A DNA stretch of 64,000 bases from Deltaproteobacteria bacterium (GTDB lineage Bacteria > Myxococcota_A > Polyangia > Polyangiales > Houyiibacteriaceae). The stretch is from positions 1-64,000 of the forward strand of contig JAEPMI010000001.1 of assembly GCA_017644045.1 (NCBI GenBank), given 5' to 3'. A program made the translations under genes and the position numbers. Each line of letters opens with the position of its first letter. Position 1 is the first letter of the stretch. Below are positions 25,345 through 34,217 of the stretch, in pieces. The notes under the pieces were generated by a model that did no database searches, was not told where the DNA came from, and was given only the letters and a program-made list of their open reading frames with translations.

Positions 25345-25903
25345 GCCCTTCGACGACGCGAACGGCAAGCGCCTGCTGGCCATCGCGCGGGAAGCGGTCC
25401 GCGCGGCCGCAGCGGGCGAGCGGCTCCGCGTCGCCGTCGCCGACGAGCCGGCCGAGCTTCGCTTGCCGGGGGCAGCCTTCGTGACCCTTCGATCGGCCGA
25501 CGGGTCGCTTCGGGGCTGCATCGGATCACTCTCGCCCGTTCGCCCGCTCGCCGAGGACGTCGCCGCCAACGCCGCCAGCGCGGCGCTCCGAGACCCGCGC
25601 TTCACGCCGGTCACGCCGACGGAGGTCCCGACGCTCGCCGTGTCGATCGCCGTGCTCTCGCCCTTCGAGCCGATCGAGGCGGCCGACGAGGGCGCGCTCC
25701 TCGCCCAGCTGCGCCCCGGTGTCGACGGCCTGGTCATCCGCGACCGTGGTCGCCGCGCGGTCTTCCTGCCGCAAGTCTGGGGTCAGCTGCCGGAGCCGCG
25801 AGCGTTCCTGGACGCGCTGAAACAAAAGGCAGGGCTCGGGCTCGAACCACTCTCCCAGGCCCTCGAGGCAGAGCGCTTCACGGTCTCGTCGATCGGGAAG
25901 TGA
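25337..25903 (+). CDS. amrA: AmmeMemoRadiSam system protein A (AMMECR1-like)
   Basis: The 188-residue protein has the AMMECR1 hallmarks GAAFVTLRSADGSLRGCIGSLSP, the LRGCIG hexamer being the most conserved motif of the family. RPLAEDVAANAASAALRDPRF and FLPQVWGQLPEPRAFL follow. Start is ATG 25337, 8 bases inside amrB. The role of AMMECR1 proteins is unknown. Co-translation with AmrB suggests a complex. Confidence 0.94.
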   Translation: MTEPFDDANGKRLLAIAREAVRAAAAGERLRVAVADEPAELRLPGAAFVTLRSADGSLRGCIGSLSPVRPLAEDVAANAASAALRDPRFTPVTPTEVPTLAVSIAVLSPFEPIEAADEGALLAQLRPGVDGLVIRDRGRRAVFLPQVWGQLPEPRAFLDALKQKAGLGLEPLSQALEAERFTVSSIGK

Positions 25904-25907
25904 GCGC

Positions 25908-27077
25908 TCAGGGGCAGGCGTCGGGCGGGTCCTGCCCGTCGGTCACGCCCGCCAGCCGCGATCGGTAGCCCTGGAAGGTCACGCCAATGCTCAGCGCGTC
26001 GCATTCGACCATGTCGCCGCCGGTGCCCGGAGTCGCGCGCACGTCGGCCGCGGTCTGGAGCTTGTTGCGGAAGATCATGAACTCCGCGTCCCCGTCGCAC
26101 ACGCCGAGGCTCCGCGTGGTCTGGAGCAGGTCGAGCACCGACCAGCGACCAGCGAAGGTCAGGTCGGAGAGCTCCGTGAAGTCTTCGCTCAACGTACCGA
26201 TGGCGCGAGCGTCGGTCAGCTTGACGGTGATGCCGTTGTCGTCACCGGCGAAGCGGATCTCGACGCGATCCGGAAGGACCATCACGAGCTGGCGCCCCAC
26301 CACGTAGGCGTTGTCGTCGCGCACGAGAGGCTGCTCGAGATCGCTCCCGAAGAAGGTGTCGTCTCGGAGCACGAGCCAGTCGTTGCCTTCCCACTCGGGC
26401 ACGCCGAGGCGGGTCACGCCATCGGGCATGTAGGGCTCGAAGTCGACGATGGTGTAGTCGGGCGGCTCGGTCTGGTCGGCCGTCCCCGCGAAGCCGGTCA
26501 CGCTCTGGCTCAGCGTCGCATCGACGCGCGGGTCGTCGTCCTGGCCGTTGTACCCGCGGAGGCGCACCGCCACGACACCGACCCCGGCCTCCGAGCTCAT
26601 CCGGGCGGTGGCCTGGAGCTCGGGGAAGACCAGCTCGACCAGCGGGTAGAGCTCGGCGCCGAAGGCGTTGTCGATGCCCTGTTCGCCGTCGATGAGGAGC
26701 GTCGCGTCCGGGTTGGGCGGGATGCACTCACCCTGTGGGACCGGCGGCTCGCTGCAGTAGTTGTCGAGGTTGAGACCGATCTCCTGCCAGCCGATCTCGC
26801 CCTGGTTGAGGAGGACCTCCTTCAGTCCGAAGACGAGCTCCTCGATGTCGTCCCCCTCCATCTCCGCGGGCGGACGCGCGGGGGCGACCCGACTGCCCAT
26901 GGTGCAGCCGATGCCCGTGTTCATGCCGAAATCGGGCGGGGCTTCGCTCATGTCGACGGAACCGTCGTTGCCAGTTCCGTCGTTCTCGATCAGGGAGGGG
27001 TCGAAGACGTTGCATCCCACGAGCAGGACGCACCCCACCCCACCGAGGAAAGCCAATCGAGCCGAACGCACCAACAC
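25908..27077 (-). CDS. Putative large lipoprotein
   Basis: The 389-residue product (GTG start 27077) has a signal ending VLLVGC and then an acidic linker (ENDGTGNDGSVDMSEAPPDFG). The mature domain is beta-rich with GFAGTADQTEPPDYTIVDFEPYMPDG, VMVLPDRVEIRFAGDDNGITVKLTDA and a C-terminal FQGYRSRLAGV. Cys residues are few and scattered. No family is recognised. It faces amrA across 4 bases, with convergent stops. Confidence 0.72.
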   Translation of the reverse strand: MLVRSARLAFLGGVGCVLLVGCNVFDPSLIENDGTGNDGSVDMSEAPPDFGMNTGIGCTMGSRVAPARPPAEMEGDDIEELVFGLKEVLLNQGEIGWQEIGLNLDNYCSEPPVPQGECIPPNPDATLLIDGEQGIDNAFGAELYPLVELVFPELQATARMSSEAGVGVVAVRLRGYNGQDDDPRVDATLSQSVTGFAGTADQTEPPDYTIVDFEPYMPDGVTRLGVPEWEGNDWLVLRDDTFFGSDLEQPLVRDDNAYVVGRQLVMVLPDRVEIRFAGDDNGITVKLTDARAIGTLSEDFTELSDLTFAGRWSVLDLLQTTRSLGVCDGDAEFMIFRNKLQTAADVRATPGTGGDMVECDALSIGVTFQGYRSRLAGVTDGQDPPDACP

Positions 27078-27109
27078 GCCGGCATCATATCAGAGCTCGG
27101 CCAGATCGC

Positions 27110-28807
27110 TCAGCCGATGGCGCGCATCGTCCCGCCACGCATCTTCCGGAACAGGTCCCGGGTCTGCGGGAAGGGCCGGAGCGCCTCGCCGAGCGAGCGG
27201 GAGAGCCGGAGGACGCGCTGCTCGAGCTGGGCGCGCTCGTCCGCGTTCGCGCGGAGCTGCTGCTTGCGCCCCTCCTGGCCCGCTCGGGAGTCCCGCTCGA
27301 GTCCGGCGATCCGCTGGCGCAGGGCATCCAGCTGGAACTGGAGGTCCCGCGTGGGCGAGGGCGCGGAGGCGTTCAGCCAGTCCGCGTAGGCCGCGGTGGT
27401 CTCCCGGAGCGCCTCCAGGGCGGTCGGGGTCGGCGTCGAGCCGTGAATGGCGTCGAGCTGGATCACCCGGGCCAGACAGGTCCGGTAGCGCTCCAGGTGG
27501 TCCCGGGCGATCCCGGGCGAACCCCCTTGCTGGCGGGTCTTGGCCCGTGCCTGGGAGAGCTCCCCCGCGAGCGTGTCGACGGCGTGGACGAGCCGCTCGC
27601 GGTCCGCCTCGACCCGCGCGTCTTCCTTCGTCACGGCCTCCTCGAGCCGCTGGGCCTCGGCGCGGAGGGCCTCGAGGCGGCCGAGGGCGCCGTGGAGCTC
27701 GGCGAGGTCGTTCTGGATCTCCTGCGGGGGCTGGGATCCGTCGGGCCAGACCCGGTCGACCATCAGCTGATAGAGGCGGGCTCGCTCCCGCCAGGCACCG
27801 ATCCGGGCGAGCTCGTCCGGGACCGGGACCTCCCGGGAGACCATCGAGACCTTCCGGACCCGCTTGGCCTTCTCCGAGGCCATGGTCCCGAGGGTGTTCA
27901 CCACGGAGTGGGCGTCGACGGGCCGGTGCCCCGGGTCCTTGGAGAGGAGCTCGGCGACGAGCCGCGAGAGGAGCGGCGGGCACTCCGACCGCACGCTGGC
28001 GAGCTCCGCCGGCATGGTCTCCATGTGGTGGAGCACCCAGCCCGCCATCGACTGGGACTGGAAGGGCAAGGTCCCGGCGACCATCTCGTAGAGGACCATC
28101 CCGAGCGCATAGAGATCGCTCGCGGGGGTGACCTCGGCGCGGGCCTGAAAACGCTCGGGTGCCATGTAGCGCGGCGAGCCGAGGAACTCGCCGGCACCGG
28201 TGAGCCGCCGGTCGTTCGGCGAGAGCGCGATGCCGAAGTCCATCAGCTTGGCGACCCGCGTGCCGTCGTCGCTGCTGCAGATGAAGACGTTCTCCGGCTT
28301 CACGTCGCGGTGCACGACGCCGAAGTCATGGGCACGAGCGAGCGCGCGCGAGAGGTGGAGGCCCAGCATCAGCGCCTTGTCGAGCTCGAAGGCCCCGTCG
28401 CGCTTGATGGGCTGGTCGAGAGGCTCGCCGTGGAGCAGCTCCATGACGAGGTAGGGCACGAGCTGCGGCGTCAGGCCGAAGTCGAAGATGGTGATGATGT
28501 TCGGGTGGGCGAGCTGACGGGTGCTCCGCGCCTCCCGCTCGAGCCGCTCGCGGAGCGCTTCGTCGTCGGCGAAGCGATCGTGGAGGACCTTCACCGCCAC
28601 CACGCGGTCGCCGACGTTCTGCCGTGCTCGATAGACCGTGCCCATGCCGCCACGGCCGAGCACCTCTTCGAGGGTGTAGCGACCGCCGAGCACGCTGCCG
28701 ATGCGTGGGTCCGTCATGGCCTGCAGCGGCGCGCCGTCGACGAGACAGGCGAAGTCGTCGTCGCTGTAGCGAAGCCGACATGTCGGGCAGACCTTCACGA
28801 CCGCCAA
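27110..28807 (-). CDS. Soluble eukaryotic-type serine/threonine protein kinase
   Basis: The 565-residue protein begins with a zinc-ribbon-like VCPTCRLRYSDDDFACLVDG, then a full Hanks kinase domain (about 43-310). This has the Gly loop GRGGMGTVY (51-59), K73 in VAVKVL, HRDVKPEN (D168), DFG (190-192) and APE (about 216-218). The C-terminal 230 residues are Arg/Gln/Glu rich and likely coiled coil. No membrane helix is seen, unlike most PknB-like kinases, so it should be cytoplasmic. The start is TTG 28807 or GTG 28798. It is active by motif; substrates are unknown. Confidence 0.93.
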   Translation of the reverse strand: MAVVKVCPTCRLRYSDDDFACLVDGAPLQAMTDPRIGSVLGGRYTLEEVLGRGGMGTVYRARQNVGDRVVAVKVLHDRFADDEALRERLEREARSTRQLAHPNIITIFDFGLTPQLVPYLVMELLHGEPLDQPIKRDGAFELDKALMLGLHLSRALARAHDFGVVHRDVKPENVFICSSDDGTRVAKLMDFGIALSPNDRRLTGAGEFLGSPRYMAPERFQARAEVTPASDLYALGMVLYEMVAGTLPFQSQSMAGWVLHHMETMPAELASVRSECPPLLSRLVAELLSKDPGHRPVDAHSVVNTLGTMASEKAKRVRKVSMVSREVPVPDELARIGAWRERARLYQLMVDRVWPDGSQPPQEIQNDLAELHGALGRLEALRAEAQRLEEAVTKEDARVEADRERLVHAVDTLAGELSQARAKTRQQGGSPGIARDHLERYRTCLARVIQLDAIHGSTPTPTALEALRETTAAYADWLNASAPSPTRDLQFQLDALRQRIAGLERDSRAGQEGRKQQLRANADERAQLEQRVLRLSRSLGEALRPFPQTRDLFRKMRGGTMRAIG

Positions 28808-28848
28808 GCCTACCGGCTTCGCGGATCGGGTGGCCAGGAACGGGGTGG

Positions 28849-29454
28849 CTATTCGGCGGCGAGTCGGGCGTGCATGGCGCGGGCGGCGCGACCGCGGTGG
28901 CTGAGCGCCGCCTTCTCTTCGGCGGTCAGCTCGGCCATGGTCCGAGTCTCGCCCTCCGGCAGGAACAGGGGATCGTAGCCGAAACCGCCGTCCCCACGTG
29001 GCGCCTCGAGGATCTGGCCTTCCACGGTTCCGTCCGTGGTCTCGAGGACCGTGCCGTCCGGCAGCGCCAGGACGAGGACGCAGCGGAAGCGGGCGCTTCG
29101 CTCGCGCGATCCGGTCAGCCGCTCGAGCAGGAGCGCGTTGTTGGCGGCGTCCTTGGAGGGCTCCGGAGCTCGGCCGGCGTCTTCCGCGAAGCGGGCGGAG
29201 CGGACTCCGGGGGCGCCGTCGAGGGCGTCGACCTCGAGCCCGCTGTCGTCGGCGATGGTCGCCATCCCCGTGTGGGCCGCGATCTCGATGGCCTTCTTCT
29301 CCGCGTTCCCCACGAAGGTCTCGGCGTCCTCGACGACCTCCGGCAGCGGCGCCTCGGGCCCCACGACCTCGGTCGGGAGGTCGGCGAAGAGCGTGCGGAG
29401 CTCGGCGAGCTTCTTCTGGTTCGAGCTGGCGACGAGGATGCGGGCCGGGATCAT
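28849..29454 (-). CDS. rdgB: RdgB/HAM1 non-canonical purine NTP pyrophosphatase
   Basis: The 201-residue protein has the family's start ILVASSNQKKLAELRTLF, then TFVGNAEKKAIEIA, IADDSGLEVDALDGAPGVRSARFA, and the GDGGFGYDPLFLPEGETRTMAEL and LSHRGRAARA motifs. It hydrolyses dITP/XTP to keep them out of DNA. The start ATG (29454) overlaps the RNase PH stop by one base (TGATGA), the classic rph-rdgB pairing. Confidence 0.96.
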   Translation of the reverse strand: MIPARILVASSNQKKLAELRTLFADLPTEVVGPEAPLPEVVEDAETFVGNAEKKAIEIAAHTGMATIADDSGLEVDALDGAPGVRSARFAEDAGRAPEPSKDAANNALLLERLTGSRERSARFRCVLVLALPDGTVLETTDGTVEGQILEAPRGDGGFGYDPLFLPEGETRTMAELTAEEKAALSHRGRAARAMHARLAAE

Positions 29455-30209
29455 CAGGGCTTCTCCAGGAGGCGGTCGAGGTTCACTCCGACCGACTCGA
29501 GCGCTGCCTTCTGCGAGGCGATGAGCTCGGGCATCGCTCCGAGCGCGAGGTCGAGCATCGCGTCGAGCTGCGCGCGAGGCACCGGGGCGCCCTCGGCGGT
29601 CCCCTGGACCTCGACGAACGCTCCGTCCCCTGTGCCGACGACGTTGAGATCGACCTCGGCGTCGCGGTCCTCGAGGTAGCAGAGGTCGAGAATGGGCGCG
29701 TCTTTCAGCAGGCCGACGCTGATGGCGGCGATGGGCGTCCGGAGGATGCCGGTCCGCACCGAGCCGTCTTTCACCAGCCGGTCGAGCGCGATGGCGAGGG
29801 CGACGAAGCCGCCGGTGACCGAGGCGGTCCGGGTGCCTCCGTCGGCGTCGAGCACGTCGCAGTCGATGGTGATGGTCCGGTCGCCGAGGTCCTCGAGAGC
29901 GACGCACGAGCGAAGCGCGCGACCGATCAGTCGCTGGATCTCGGCGGTGCGCCCGCCGATGCTCCCTCGCCGCCCCTCGCGATGCTGACGGCGCGGATTG
30001 CAGCGCGGATGCATCTGGTACTCGGCCGTGAGCCAGCCGTGGCCCGGCGTGTCCATCCACCGTGGGGCGCCGTCCTCCAGGGAAGCGCTGATCAGCACGC
30101 TGGTCCCGCCGCAGCGGTAGAGGACGGAGCCCTCCGGGTTCCGCTGGAGGCCGGTCTCGATGGTGACCGGGCGGAGGGCGTCGGGGGCGCGCTTGTCGGG
30201 TCGGGTCAT
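29454..30209 (-). CDS. rph: Ribonuclease PH
   Basis: The 251-residue protein (usual about 240) has RPDKRAPDALRPVTIETGL at the start, GSVLYRCGGTSVLISASLE, the phosphate-binding region MHPRCNPRRQHREGRRGS, and RTITIDCDVLDADGGTRTASVTGG. It trims tRNA 3' ends by phosphorolysis. It is followed directly by rdgB. The start is ATG 30209. Confidence 0.96.
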   Translation of the reverse strand: MTRPDKRAPDALRPVTIETGLQRNPEGSVLYRCGGTSVLISASLEDGAPRWMDTPGHGWLTAEYQMHPRCNPRRQHREGRRGSIGGRTAEIQRLIGRALRSCVALEDLGDRTITIDCDVLDADGGTRTASVTGGFVALAIALDRLVKDGSVRTGILRTPIAAISVGLLKDAPILDLCYLEDRDAEVDLNVVGTGDGAFVEVQGTAEGAPVPRAQLDAMLDLALGAMPELIASQKAALESVGVNLDRLLEKP

Positions 30210-30277
30210 GGCGCAGCCATCCCGCGAAGCGGCGAGTGGGTCAAGACCCCGCGCCGCCGCGCGTGCTATCGGGGGCC

Positions 30278-31270
30278 ATGCTCCACGGACGCATCGCCAC
30301 CCTGCGGCACGAGAGCCGCTGCCTGAAGGACAACCACCTGGGTGACCCCCACGTGCGCGAGATCCTCGTGTACCTGCCGCCAGGCTACGACGAAGGCGGG
30401 CCGTACCCCACCATCACCCTCTTGCCGGGTTTCGCGGCGAACCACCGGTCGATGCTCGGCTACAAGCCCTTCGAGCCGAACACTGCGGAGCGCTTCGACG
30501 CGCAGATCGTGGCCGGCGAGAGCGCGCCCGCCATCCTGGTCATGCCGGACTGCACCAACCGCTGGGCGGGGAGTCAGTTCGTGGACTCGGCGGCGACCGG
30601 TCGCTACCAGACCTACCTCGCGGAGGAGATCCTCCCCTTCGTCGACCAGGAGCTGAACACGCTGGGACCGGAGGGCCGGGCGATCGCCGGTCGAAGCTCG
30701 GGCGGCTTCGGGGCCCTCCGCCTGGCGATGGACCGGCCGGGCACCGTCGCTGCGGTGGCGAGCCACGCGGGCGACGCGGCCTTCGAGGTGAGCATGCGGC
30801 CGATGCTCCATCAGGCGGCGATCGCGTACGACCGGGCCGGCGGCGTGGAGGCCTTCGCGAAGACGGTGAGCGAAGAGGGACCCAAGGGGCCGTTTGCGTT
30901 CGACGGGCTCATCGTCATGGCGTGCTCGGCGGCCTACGCCCCGGAGCCGGATGCGCCCGCGCCCCACTGCGCCCTCCCCTTCGACCCCAGCACCGCGGTG
31001 CTCGGCGAGGGCTGGAAGCGGTGGCTGGCGGCCGATCCGCTGGAGCGACCGGAGGGGCTGAAGGCGGCGGCTGGCTCGCTGAGAACGATCTTCATCGACG
31101 CCGGGGATCGCGACGAGCACGGCCTCCACTTCGCGGCCCGAATGCTCACGAAGGCGCTCGAGGAGGCCGGAGCATCGGTCACCTACGAGGAATTCCCCGG
31201 CGGTCATCGCAGCACGAGCTACCGTTATGGGACATCTCTACCCCTGCTCGCCGGGGCGTTGGCGCCCTGA
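30278..31270 (+). CDS. Esterase-D-like alpha/beta hydrolase
   Basis: The 330-residue protein begins MLHGRIATLRHESRCLKDNHLGDPHVREILVYLPPGYD, like S-formylglutathione hydrolase/Fes-type esterases. LPGFAANH is the oxyanion region, AGRSSGG the nucleophile elbow (Ser about 140), FIDAGDRDEHGLH the acid, and EFPGGHRSTS the His. It has no signal peptide. The frame extends upstream to 30236 with unlikely sequence. The substrate is unknown; a putative esterase. Confidence 0.88.
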   Translation: MLHGRIATLRHESRCLKDNHLGDPHVREILVYLPPGYDEGGPYPTITLLPGFAANHRSMLGYKPFEPNTAERFDAQIVAGESAPAILVMPDCTNRWAGSQFVDSAATGRYQTYLAEEILPFVDQELNTLGPEGRAIAGRSSGGFGALRLAMDRPGTVAAVASHAGDAAFEVSMRPMLHQAAIAYDRAGGVEAFAKTVSEEGPKGPFAFDGLIVMACSAAYAPEPDAPAPHCALPFDPSTAVLGEGWKRWLAADPLERPEGLKAAAGSLRTIFIDAGDRDEHGLHFAARMLTKALEEAGASVTYEEFPGGHRSTSYRYGTSLPLLAGALAP

Positions 31271-31368
31271 CATCGGGGTGGCCGAATCCAACAGCAAGCT
31301 TGGGTCCAGGGGGCCCTTCGCCTATCCTGGCGGCGGCCGCGAGGTCATGGGCTGAGCCCGGAGGGAAG

Positions 31369-32208
31369 ATGGCGACGAAGAAAGCCACCAAGAAATCGCG
31401 CAAGACTGCCAAGAAGGGCAGCCCCAAGAAGGCGGACAAGAAGAAGTCGAGCGCGAAGAAGGCCAAGAAGGCGGCTCCCAAGAAGAGCGCCAAGAAGGCC
31501 GCCCCGAAGAAGAAGGCCAGCACCAAGAAGGCGAGCGCCGCCAAGCCGAAGAAGGCGAAGAAGGCCGCTCCCAAGAAGGACGCCGACGAAGAGACCTCTG
31601 CGCCGAAGTCCGGCGGAGGGGCCGCCGGCGAGGCCGCGCGCATCATGGCGCAGGAGACCCCTGCCGCGGCGGTGACGGAGCAGTGCGAGCTGCTCTTGGA
31701 TTCCCGGCGCACCGTCGCCACCAAGGCCGCCCGGGTCGTCCACGAGATCGTGAACGAGAAGCCCGAGCTCCTGGTGTCCCACGTGGAGAAGTTCGCTCGC
31801 GGACTGACCGCCAAGCCCAAGCGAGTGGTCCAGACCTCCGCGGACGCCCTCCCCGCGATCGCGAAGATCAGCCCGGCGCGAGTCGCCAAGCACCTGGCGA
31901 CCCTGAAGGAAGCCTTCGAGCCGACCCTCGCCGACGGCAAGGACGGGCTCGTCCGTACCTTTGCCAACCTCTGCACCGCATCGGTCGCGTACCAGAAGCG
32001 GCTGGAGCCGATCCTGACCCACGCGCTGGAAGGCGCGAACGGCAAGACCCTCCTCCGCTGGTCGGAAATCGTCCTTCCGGCGCTGAAGGGCGAGCCGCAC
32101 GCGCGCGCCCGTTCGGTGGTCGAAGATCGGCTGGACCGTATCCCGCGCTCGATCGCTCAGCAGATCGCCAACAACCTCGGCTTCAAGCTCCGCGTCCGCT
32201 ACCGCTGA
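31369..32208 (+). CDS. Histone H1-like Lys-rich protein with C-terminal helical-repeat domain
   Basis: The 279-residue protein has an N-terminal tail (residues 1-72) almost entirely Lys, Ala, Pro and Ser, with KKAAPKK and KKSAKKA repeats like eukaryotic H1 tails and bacterial Hc1/AlgP-type proteins. After an acidic hinge (DADEETSAPKSGGG), residues 88-279 form an all-alpha region of HEAT-like repeats (AVTEQCELLLDSRRTVATKA, LPAIAKISPARVAKHLATLKEAF). A GGAGGGA ribosome-binding site precedes the ATG. It probably binds DNA through the tail and other proteins or RNA through the helical part. Confidence 0.85.
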   Translation: MATKKATKKSRKTAKKGSPKKADKKKSSAKKAKKAAPKKSAKKAAPKKKASTKKASAAKPKKAKKAAPKKDADEETSAPKSGGGAAGEAARIMAQETPAAAVTEQCELLLDSRRTVATKAARVVHEIVNEKPELLVSHVEKFARGLTAKPKRVVQTSADALPAIAKISPARVAKHLATLKEAFEPTLADGKDGLVRTFANLCTASVAYQKRLEPILTHALEGANGKTLLRWSEIVLPALKGEPHARARSVVEDRLDRIPRSIAQQIANNLGFKLRVRYR

Positions 32209-32277
32209 ACGGCGCTCACGGGCGGTCCCGAAAGGGCCGCTATCACGGGGACTTGGCGCCGCGAGCGCTTTTCCGTT

Positions 32278-33417
32278 ATGCCCGAAAGCATGACGGAACG
32301 ATGGATGCGAGCGTTCATGTGGGCGGGGCTCGTCGGTGCGATGGCGTGTGCCTCGGAGCCGCAGCCGCTGGTGATCGGCAACGGCGGCGCGGAAACGGGC
32401 ACTGGCGATACCGGCTCGGCGGGTGAACAGGACGCGGATCGCTGGCCGCGCGAGTACGTGGCGGGTCCCGGAAGCGGGGCCGCCCTGCTCTTTCAGAGCG
32501 GCGACGCCGTGGCGCGCATCGGCTACGTCTCCGAAGGGACCCCGCTGAGCATCGCCGGCTTCCCCGAGGCCGGGCACGTACCCATCCGGATCATGGAGGG
32601 CGGCATGAAGGTCCGCGCGCTGATCGCGGCGGACCGGTTCACTCTTCGGGTCCAGCAGCGCGGCAAGCTCGGCGGCACTTCCGTGTACGTGACCCCGGGC
32701 GACTACGTGCAGTTCGTCGGTCCCGGCGACGACGAGGGCATCTTCCGGGTGCGCGCCGGCGCCCGCTTCGGTCGTGAGGGCATCGAGCTCCCGACCTTCG
32801 AGGGCATCTACCCGGCCGACCGGCTCGCGGTCACCGAGCCGGCGCCGGACGAGAGCTTCGAGGCCGGAGCACCGCACTCGCTGCCGGCCGGGATGGAGGT
32901 CCCGCTCTACGAGAGCCCGAACGGCGAGGTCATCGCCACGCTCCCGCCGGCCGAGCCGCCGATGGTCGTGCAGGTGGTGCAGGAGCGAGGCGAGTGGAAG
33001 GCCGTCCGCGTGGGCACCGGCCCCTACCTGGTCGGATACCTCAACGCCGACCTGGCTCCCGCGGAGGCGCTCGAGCCGGCGCCGCAGGCACGCCCGACCG
33101 CCGCGCCGGGCGAGGTCCCGATGCGCCTCCGCCACGACCAGGAGCGTCCGCTCTGGCGGGTGCGGGCCGGCACCTGGGTTCGCTACGCCGAGGAGAAGGT
33201 CGCGCGACTCGAGGCCGATGGCTGGGCCCGCGAGATGAGCCGCAACGACGCGGGCGTCGACGTCTTCGTCGCCGTGGACGACAGCGTCGCCATTCGCGGC
33301 GTGGTCCCGCAGGACGCTCTCTTCGAGGTCGCCGGCGCACCGGCGGCTCCCGCGCAGCCTGCGGCCCCCGCTCAGCCGGCCGCCGGCGAGCCGGCCCCGG
33401 AAGGCGCCCCCGAGTGA
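32278..33417 (+). CDS. Putative lipoprotein with SH3-like repeats
   Basis: The 379-residue product has a signal with lipobox GAMAC and a short linker (GNGGAETGTGDTGSAG). Beta-rich segments then repeat a barrel-like pattern (GEVIATLPPAEPPMVVQVVQ, EWKAVRVGTGPYLVGYLNADL). A C-terminal Ala/Pro tail (APAAPAQPAAPAQPA) closes it. The SH3-like region suggests a cell-wall or peptide-binding role, but I cannot name a family. The start is ATG 32278, or ATG 32290 (MTERWM). It is convergent with the next gene. Confidence 0.7.
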   Translation: MPESMTERWMRAFMWAGLVGAMACASEPQPLVIGNGGAETGTGDTGSAGEQDADRWPREYVAGPGSGAALLFQSGDAVARIGYVSEGTPLSIAGFPEAGHVPIRIMEGGMKVRALIAADRFTLRVQQRGKLGGTSVYVTPGDYVQFVGPGDDEGIFRVRAGARFGREGIELPTFEGIYPADRLAVTEPAPDESFEAGAPHSLPAGMEVPLYESPNGEVIATLPPAEPPMVVQVVQERGEWKAVRVGTGPYLVGYLNADLAPAEALEPAPQARPTAAPGEVPMRLRHDQERPLWRVRAGTWVRYAEEKVARLEADGWAREMSRNDAGVDVFVAVDDSVAIRGVVPQDALFEVAGAPAAPAQPAAPAQPAAGEPAPEGAPE

Positions 33418-33420
33418 CGG

Positions 33421-34173
33421 TCAGGCCGCGCTGGCGAGGCGCGGCTGGCCATCGTCACCGCGGGTGAGCCCGCACGCCTCGGCCACCGCGTCGCGATAGG
33501 CCTGCCAGGCCTGGAGCACCGTCTCCATCGCCTCGATGACTCCGTCGCGGTCCGCCTCGGGGACGTGGTCCAGCATCATGGCCCACGCGTCCGCGCGGTG
33601 GCTGCCCTCGACCTGGCGATGGGCCTTGGTGAGCGCCAAGTGCTCGAGTGGAAGCCCGTAGTGCTTCACGAGCGGGTGCTCGCTGAGCGGGGGAGCCGGA
33701 CGTTTGGGCGCATCCTCGAGCTCCCCGCGGTCGTACTTGGTACCCTCGAGGAAGATGGTCGTCACCGCCGCGGCGCGGCTCCACCCTGCCCCCTCGGTCG
33801 CCGCATCGACGGCCTCTCGGTACGCGGCGGCGGCAGGGAGGAGCGTCACGGACTCGAAGCGGGCCAGGTCCATCCCGAGGCCCTTCGGGTACTCGAGGAA
33901 GAGCTCCGGGTGCGGCCGTCCCGCCACGAGCCCGCCGGTCTCCTCCTCGTAGAGGTTCTCGGCGAGGTCCCGGCGGACTGCGGCGATGGGGCACTGCACG
34001 TAGGCGCGCCCGACCATCACCGGGAAGTCGCGGACGTAGACCTCCCACTCCTGCTCGAGGTGAACGTGGAGCCGGTCGGCGGGGACGAGCCCGCCCGTGA
34101 ACCCGGGCCAGGCCCAGTGTTCCTTGCGCTCCATCACGTGGAGCAGTGCTTCCTTGAAGGCCTCGCGATCCAT
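33421..34173 (-). CDS. TENA/THI-4/PqqC-like (haem-oxygenase fold) protein
   Basis: The 250-residue protein is all-alpha and fits the haem-oxygenase-like fold: LHVHLEQEWEVYVRDFP, ENLYEEETGG, HPELFLEYPKGLG, EGAGWSRAAAVTTIFLEGTKYDRGELED and VKHYGLPLEHLALTKAHRQVEGSHRADAW. The Glu/His spacing resembles iron-containing CADD/PqqC-type redox enzymes more than thiaminase TenA. A dimetal oxidase role is an inference. The start is ATG 34173. It is the downstream neighbour of phosphoglycerate mutase. Confidence 0.78.
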   Translation of the reverse strand: MDREAFKEALLHVMERKEHWAWPGFTGGLVPADRLHVHLEQEWEVYVRDFPVMVGRAYVQCPIAAVRRDLAENLYEEETGGLVAGRPHPELFLEYPKGLGMDLARFESVTLLPAAAAYREAVDAATEGAGWSRAAAVTTIFLEGTKYDRGELEDAPKRPAPPLSEHPLVKHYGLPLEHLALTKAHRQVEGSHRADAWAMMLDHVPEADRDGVIEAMETVLQAWQAYRDAVAEACGLTRGDDGQPRLASAA

Positions 34174-34217
34174 CGCGATCAGGGTAGCGAGCGCGCGACC
34201 AGCGGGGCCAATTCGAG

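Noticed and set aside
31345-33135. A 596-codon open frame on the minus strand
   Set aside because: Shadow of the H1-like and SH3-like genes; the Leu/Gly-rich run is the reverse complement of Lys/Pro codons.
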